Assembly (NCBI RefSeq): GCF_963583255.1
Contig: NC_084807.1
Span: 1,192,872-1,256,871, forward strand
Direction of reading: 5' to 3'
Length of the DNA: 64,000 bases
Source of the DNA: Pyrus communis
Lineage: Eukaryota; Streptophyta; Magnoliopsida; Rosales; Rosaceae
Below the pieces are notes generated by a model. It did not search any database, was not told the DNA's origin, and saw nothing but the letters and a program-made list of their open reading frames with translations. Both the position numbers and the translations under genes were made by a program. Shown piece after piece: positions 58,538 to 64,000 of the stretch (position 1 is its first letter; every line of letters starts with the position of its first letter).

Positions 58538-59798
58538 GGTAAATTTCAGTTTACTATCCTCAAGTTTTGTGATTTCTAATATTTAATACGTGAATTTTTT
58601 TTCATCTCAGATTCATACCTAAAATATTAATTTTGGAACAGTCTCATACATCCGTTAGTTTGACGGTTAAGTCTCTTGTTAATTGATAACGTGATATCTA
58701 TATGGATAATGATTAAATACCACATATCATTAAAGGGTTCACGTACAAATTAAAAATAAAAAAAAAAATTGCCCAAATTTAAAATATTAAAATAATTAAT
58801 TTAAAAATTAAAAAAAACCCAGCCTTCCCCACCCGACACCCCTCCATCCCCTCCACGGCTCCACCCCTCCACCCTTCACCCACTAACACCCTTCCCCTTC
58901 CCTGATACCCACCCTTACCACCAAGCCTTTTCTAACACCGCAGAGCTTTAAAGTTCGCAACTATCTGCCATTTTCCAGAGCTTCAAAGCTTGTGAGTAAT
59001 TTACTGGGTAAAAATCGATTCAAGTTTTAATTTTGGGTGCATTTAGTAGTTATTTTTCTTGTTTTGCAGAGAGATGTTTTTATAGGATTTTTCAAGAACC
59101 AGAGAAAGCTAGCGAGCAAGCTCTAATGGCGGAAAACGGCTCTCTTCTCTCCCCCAGAGAAAAACACACAAAACTCACTTCCTCTTTCTTCGCGAATCTG
59201 AGATTGTTCACCAGCTTCACCTCAAAAGTCGTCTCTGAATCCGAAGCCGTAATGAGCCCAACCTCCATCCTCGAAATGAAACCGTTTGTGGTCCGAATCG
59301 AACACCCCTAGAACCCCGGAACTCGAATCCAGACGCATCCACTGGGACAATTGGACTCCAAAGGCATCGGCCTCGCCATCATCGATGCCCTCAACGAATC
59401 CGACTTGAAACCAAAACCCTCAACGTCGCTGCAGAGGTTAAAAATCTGCAGCTTTTTACTGGTCTTCTTCCTCCATCGGGAGTGTGGGGTGGTTTGGTGA
59501 GGGTGAGGCTGCGAGGGTGGGTGTAGAGGAAAGAAGGGAGGGGAGTGGGGTCGGTAGGGGTGAGGGATAAACGCCCAAAAGGATTTTTATTTTATTTTAT
59601 TTTAATATCCACTGGTGCCCAATCATTATTCACATAAATGTTACGTCATCAATTAACGACAATTTTAACAGCAACCTTAACTGACGTATGAACGTGTCCC
59701 AAAATTATAACTTTATATACCACTCTGGGATGAAAAAAAACTTTATATACCAAATGTTAAAAGCTAATAAATTTTAGGATGATAAACTGAGATTCACC
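58538..59798. mobile_element. Pack-MULE-like element carrying an FLZ gene fragment
   Basis: The left arm (58538 to about 58721, starting GGTAAATTTCAGTTTACTAT) and the reverse complement of the right arm (59798 back to about 59611, starting GGTGAATCTCAGTTTATCAT) are diverged copies about 185 bp long. They share AATTTTGGAACAGTCTCATA / AATTTTGGGACACGTTCATA, then TTAATTGATAACGTGA / TTAATTGATGACGTAA and GATAATGATTAAATACC / GAATAATGATTGGGCACC. Long inverted arms with a cellular gene piece inside are typical of Mutator-like Pack-MULEs. A 9-base match AAAATAAAC lies directly outside the left arm and 7 bases outside the right arm; it may be a target duplication but is AT-rich. No transposase is present. 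Confidence 0.78.
58920..59440 (+). pseudogene. FLZ (FCS-like zinc finger, DUF581) gene 5' fragment
   Basis: A leader exon, an intron with GT donor (CTTGTGAGTAAT near 58990) and a TTTTGCAG acceptor (59069) precede an ATG at 59126 reading MAENGSLLSPREKHTKLTSS, FFANLRLFTSFTSKVVSESE, AVMSPTSILEMKPF. Functional FLZ genes continue with a WDKLDSKGIGLAIIDALN-type block. Here that block is present (59353-59400, LDSKGIGLAIIDALNESD) but in another frame, after a TAG at 59309-59311 and a probable single-base loss near 59342-59350. The FCS zinc finger at the C-terminus is missing. FLZ proteins scaffold SnRK1 kinase signalling; this piece cannot. The retained intron shows capture from DNA, not from a transcript. 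Confidence 0.75.
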
Positions 59799-61162
59799 TT
59801 AAACTAAAATAAACTTGTAAAACGAAAAAACAAATATAAAAGTATAATGGGGATGCGAGAGGCTTTCTTTCTTTATCACATTGTATATAATAGTTTTATG
59901 TTTTGTTTTTTAAATTATGTGTGAAAAAATAGATGTTACGGGTTTTGAGATTAACTCTAGAGTTCACATGTGTTTTTGTCAATTTAAATTTGAAGAATCT
60001 AATGTATTGTCATGCTCTTGACTCAAAACATATCATATTTTGTTGGCATCACTTTACAAAGTTTGTTTATCATTTTTGAGTGAAAATGTACAATCTAAAA
60101 TAAAATGAATTAATCAAATGTGACACAATAAAATGATCCTTTGAACCCGTTATTCATCATGAGTACCAAATCCAATAGATAACTAATTAAAATGAAAATC
60201 GCAATGTTTATTCTCATGAGAGACAAAAAACATAAAAACTCTACTAGATGTTTTACACTTTACCCAATTCTCTTTATAAATAAAAATATAAATCACTCAC
60301 ATCTTATGGGGAGTGTATTTAATTGCATTCTAAGATATTTTAATTTTTATTACAAATTCAGGAATTTAATTTAGATTTTAAGTGATTATTTAAAGAATAA
60401 ATTCTAGCAATGGTCTCTTAACTTTAACTCAATTGGAGCAATGATCCCTCAACTAAAAATTCATTACCATTGGTTCCTCAACTTATCAAAACGTGCAACT
60501 ATGATCCCTTAACTGAAAATCCATTATCATTTGTCCCTCAACTTTAATCTAACTGGAGAAAGTCTTTCAACTTTAACCCAATTAGAGCAACTTTAACCTA
60601 ATTGTAGCAATGGTCATTCCAACATAACTTATTTTGACAAAATTCTGATGAAGTTGACGAAAATGACCATAGCTACATGTTCTGATGAGTTGAAAGACCC
60701 CAATTGTAGCAATGGTCATTCCAACATAACTCATTTTCACAAAATTTTGACGAAGTTGACGAAAAGGACCACAACTACACATTTTGATGAGTTGAGGGAC
60801 CAAGGGTAATGAATTTTTAGTTGAGGGGCCATTGCTACAATTTACTCTTCTCTAAAAATCTAGGTGTACTAATTCAATTAGGATTTTAGATGGGTTTATA
60901 ACATTCTAAGTATATTCAATTATAAATTGGTTTTAAAAGATTTTAAAGGATGTTAATGGGTGGGACTCTGATATTGTGGTTAGAGGCTTGAGTCAATGTC
61001 CATGGGAAGACATCTAAACTACCTATGAATAGAACCCTATTTGCCAACCAAAAGAAGGTGAGAAAACTATTTAATCTTCTATCACAAAAAAAAAAAAAAA
61101 AATGATGGGCAATAATGTAATTCATATATTCAAATTTTACTATTTGTTAAGATATATCTAAT
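59799..61162. other. Intergenic, no gene
   Basis: AT-rich sequence up to the gypsy LTR, holding the inverted element at 60403-60843. Confidence 0.5.
60403..60843. mobile_element. Inverted-repeat element with internal tandem units
   Basis: The left end TCTAGCAATGGTCTCTTAAC, further in CCCTCAACTAAAAATTCATTACC, matches the reverse complement of the right end TTGTAGCAATGGCCCCTCAA, CTAAAAATTCATTACC. Inside, two ~102-bp units (60600-60701, 60702-60803) each start ATTGTAGCAATGGTCATTCC. No coding capacity; possibly a MULE-type MITE. Confidence 0.65.
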
Positions 61163-63433
61163 TGACACACCCCGACCGAAATCAGGGCATGCTGGCCGTC
61201 ACGCGAACGTGACGTAGCCATGTGCGCGTGCGGAAGCTAAAGGTATAGTAATATAAAAGTACTAATAATTAAAAACTAACTAGCATACAAAGTACTAGTG
61301 TATGTGAGACACAATTCAGAGCAAGTCTACAACAGTCCAAAAGGAAAAGATACGACATATGTATAAACACCCGAAGGTGACCCTACAATGGTGAATGTCT
61401 GTCAGAAATGCCGGGACGCCCTCTGGGATCAACCACTGAATCTGCTAGACCACTAGAACCTGGAGGGGCGCAAAAACAAAAGCGTGAGTGGGCAAAAACA
61501 AAGTTCTTTGAAAACTCTTTAGCAAAATACATTATAACCCCTCGCCGTAAAACCTGTATACTTCCCAGAAAATGAACATATATACGTATGTATAGGTATG
61601 TCAATCATGCTCCACATATGCCATTCATGCTCACGATATGCCATTCATGCTTGAGAATATGCCACAACAGAATCTCATAATCAAATGTAAATGCTCAAGC
61701 GTAATTCACATCAATAACATATAAACTGGCAGCCGGGAGTCACCTAACGTGACATGTACCGCTGCATATAGAGCTCCAATCTCAACTCAACATCTGAATC
61801 TGCACACGAGTCGGAACCACCTAATGTAGTCTGTCCGACAGGACTGGGTGTAATATATATACGCTCTAGTGCTACGATCACGTGAAGACTGTGCGAATAA
61901 TCGCGGGTCACCTACGAGTCGGAACCACCTAATGTAGTCTGTCCGACAAGGCTTGCACCTAACTTGGATCCAAGGCGAGCGTGTGGTGCGGGTGAACATC
62001 ACGTGAAGGACTGTGCCCTGGCCCTGGGCGGGAGCACTAACACCGGGGGTGCAGATTATGAGCTCTCTAAACATCTCAAACTATAATTGCATAACAACAA
62101 GAATACCACTTACCTGGCACTTACCTGTGCGTCCACAGCACCAAATACACATTTATATATATGTATGCCGCTACTAATGCATGTGATGATGCATAAGTAA
62201 TAATAATAAAGTGCATGGCATAAACCAAATAACCTTTTCTATTTAATTTCTGGGAATATAAATGTATATAGGTATATACGGAAAACAAAAGCCCACTCAC
62301 TGATAATTAGAAGGGTCGTAGCCCCCCTGCCTCGAGTGTGAACGCTCGTCCTCGGAAAACGAATCACCTATACGCGACAAAGTTACGAAAACATTAATTT
62401 AAAAGCACCTAAGCAACTTCTCGTAATAACTTCTCATACATTGCTCAAATTGGACAATTGAATATACCAACGTGATCTACACAACCTCAGGATCACACCC
62501 ATATTTTTAAAATAATTTTTGGACCACGCACGCGCCCCCACGCGCCGTCCTAGGCACGGACCCACGCGCCCCCACGCGCGGCCACGTGCACTGCACACTG
62601 ACGGCGTCAACTGACGCCGTCAGGAATATTCCGTTAACCTGACGGAATATTCCGTTAACCTTAACTGACGCCGTTAACTGACGCCGTCACTGCCGTTAGG
62701 AATATTCCGTTAAACTTAACGGAATATTCTCCTTTCTTCTCCGGCCAGTCGCCGTCGCCGGCGCCGCCGCCGTCGCCGGAAAACTGGGAATTTTTCAAAC
62801 TAAGTTTTCTCCTTCGTTTTTCAACCATTTTTCACGATTCAAAAGCCAAAATGAAGCTTAAAACTAGTAGAATCACGTTAGACTACTTTTAAGGCCTAAA
62901 AATCACACGATCATACTTGCAACAACGATCAAAGTTCGGCCAACTTTGAACCTAGCCTTCCCAACGTCCAAAATCACCCAACGAACCACTTCGAGGCTCC
63001 TTGGGACCTCACAAACACATCTACAAGCTTAGAAATTCCAAAAACACACTAGTTTAGGTTTGCATGAACAGTGCAATAATTCGGCCATTGTTGAAACGAC
63101 GTGAAAACGTTCGAATTCTTACCTGGAATTGGTATGGTTGTGCTCCTCACAACCTCACGAGTTCAATGGTGTAATTGGTTCCTGGATTGGTGAAGGTTTG
63201 AGTTGGTTTGTGTGTTTGCAGAAGGGAGAAGAAGAAATGGACTCGGGGGAGAGAGAGAGAGAGAGAAAACAGAGTGAGGGAATGAGGGAGGGAATCCCGG
63301 GAGAAAAGAGAGTGTATGAGTGTGTGTGGTCCCACCACACCACACAACACACACTAATGGGATAAAAACGAACTAGGGGTATAATCGTAATTTTCCAAGT
63401 ACGTTAAAATGAAATTTGGGACGGGATGTTACA
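61163..63433 (-). mobile_element. 3' LTR of a Ty3/gypsy retrotransposon
   Basis: Reading the minus strand, the LTR starts TGTAACATCCCGTCCCAAAT just after a polypurine-rich AAGGTGGGTAGGT, and ends GGTCGGGGTGTGTCA, with canonical TG...CA ends (2271 bp). It directly follows the element's pol reading frame (63489-64000), which fixes it as the 3' LTR. The interior contains a GC-rich stretch with repeated AATATTCCGTTAA and TGACGCCGT motifs (62598-62740). The 5' LTR and most of the element lie right of the window, so age and target duplication cannot be judged. Confidence 0.85.
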
Positions 63434-63488
63434 ACCTACCCACCTTAATAGAATTTCGTCCCGAAATTCAAAATAACTAATTACACCC

Positions 63489-64000
63489 CTAACGGTCAAA
63501 GAATAATCTAGGATACAAATCCCTCATTCGTTCTTCTGTCTCCCAAGTAGCTTCTTCAACTGAGTGATTCCTCCACAAAACTTTCACCAAATTCACCGTC
63601 TTGTTCCTCAGAACCTTTTCTTTCCAATCCAAAATCGTTAACGGTTCCTCGTCATACGTCAAATCTGGATTTATCTCTAACGGTTGAGGAGGTATCACAT
63701 GTAACGGATCGGCAACATAGTGTCGGAGCATAGACACGTGAAAAACGTTATGCACTTTAGCCAATTCCGGAGGCAACTCCAACCTGTAAGCTACCTCACC
63801 AACTCTTTCTGTGACTATGTACGGTCCGATGTACCTGGGACTCAACTTCCCTTTCTTTCCAAACCGCACAACACCTCTCCACGGTGAAAGCTTCAAAAAT
63901 ACCCAATCTCCGACCTCATACGTTCTGTCCGTAGCATGTCGATCTGCTAAACTTTTTTGTCTGTCCTGAGCTGCTTTCAGGTTAGACCTAATTACCTGAA
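63489..64000 (-). CDS. Ty3/gypsy polyprotein, integrase C-terminus (partial)
   Basis: An open frame runs from the window edge to a stop at 63489-63491 with no interruption (about 170 codons). It reads NLKAAQDRQKSLADRHATDR, YEVGDWVFLKLSPWRG, FGKKGKLSPRYIGPYIV, YRLELPPELAKVHNVFHVSM, VLWRNHSVEEATWETEERMR. This is the C-terminal integrase domain (GPY/F motif in IGPY) running into a chromodomain-like tail, as in plant chromovirus (Tekay/Del-type) retrotransposons. In the full element it targets and joins new copies to chromatin. An intact frame suggests fairly recent insertion. Confidence 0.9.
   Translation of the reverse strand, partial: QVIRSNLKAAQDRQKSLADRHATDRTYEVGDWVFLKLSPWRGVVRFGKKGKLSPRYIGPYIVTERVGEVAYRLELPPELAKVHNVFHVSMLRHYVADPLHVIPPQPLEINPDLTYDEEPLTILDWKEKVLRNKTVNLVKVLWRNHSVEEATWETEERMRDLYPRLFFDR

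Noticed and set aside
63129..63365. Overlapping short frames in the gypsy LTR
   Set aside because: They come from GA- and CA-rich simple sequence inside the LTR.
1..64000. CRISPR arrays, tRNA genes, ribosomal operons, bacterial-type operons
   Set aside because: None seen; the sequence is plant nuclear DNA and its short repeats are MITEs and microsatellites.

Overview
This window is plant nuclear DNA. The genes are intron-rich, the intergenic DNA is AT-rich, and it is packed with plant-type transposons: a Ty3/gypsy 3' LTR, a Cassandra-type solo LTR carrying a 5S-rRNA-like block, a PIF/Harbinger element, a non-autonomous Helitron, LINE pieces and many MITEs. Gene sequences and repeat types suggest a woody Rosaceae (apple/pear type). 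The species is an inference that I cannot prove from the sequence.

Layout. 1-6007: two tandem copies of a unit of about 3.67 kb (the first truncated by the window edge). It is built from pieces that look like HCF173, LEO1 and an F-box/FIST protein, plus one unidentified piece; all appear non-functional. 6129-6473: a MITE. 6684-11102 (-): an OBERON-type PHD-finger gene (OBE3/OBE4, also called TITANIA). 11638-13932: a decayed PIF/Harbinger transposon. 15394-16054: a non-autonomous Helitron. 19036-25620 (-): a complete 19-exon DNA topoisomerase II gene whose reconstructed exons keep frame throughout (1466 aa). 29701-32261 (+): a cytochrome-b5-like RLF gene (5 exons, 224 aa). 33073-34698 (-): a secreted DUF642 cell-wall protein (3 exons, 367 aa). 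37615-37897: Cassandra solo LTR with a 5-bp target duplication. 42643-44628 (+): a receptor-like kinase with almost no ectodomain (2 exons, 480 aa). 46405-51129 (+): sterol C-24 methyltransferase SMT1 (13 exons, 347 aa). 56443-56709 (-): a small conserved-looking plant protein. 58538-59798: a Pack-MULE-like element with long terminal inverted repeats around a broken FLZ (DUF581) gene piece. 61163-64000: 3' LTR and integrase C-terminus of a Ty3/gypsy element (-).

The intact genes are unrelated housekeeping, developmental and cell-wall genes with no operon-like or cluster logic. The striking feature is genome dynamics: two independent cases of captured gene fragments (the 3.67-kb tandem mosaic and the FLZ Pack-MULE) and several MITE families present in more than one copy within 64 kb. 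I found no CRISPR array, tRNA gene or new defence-like system, and I do not claim one.
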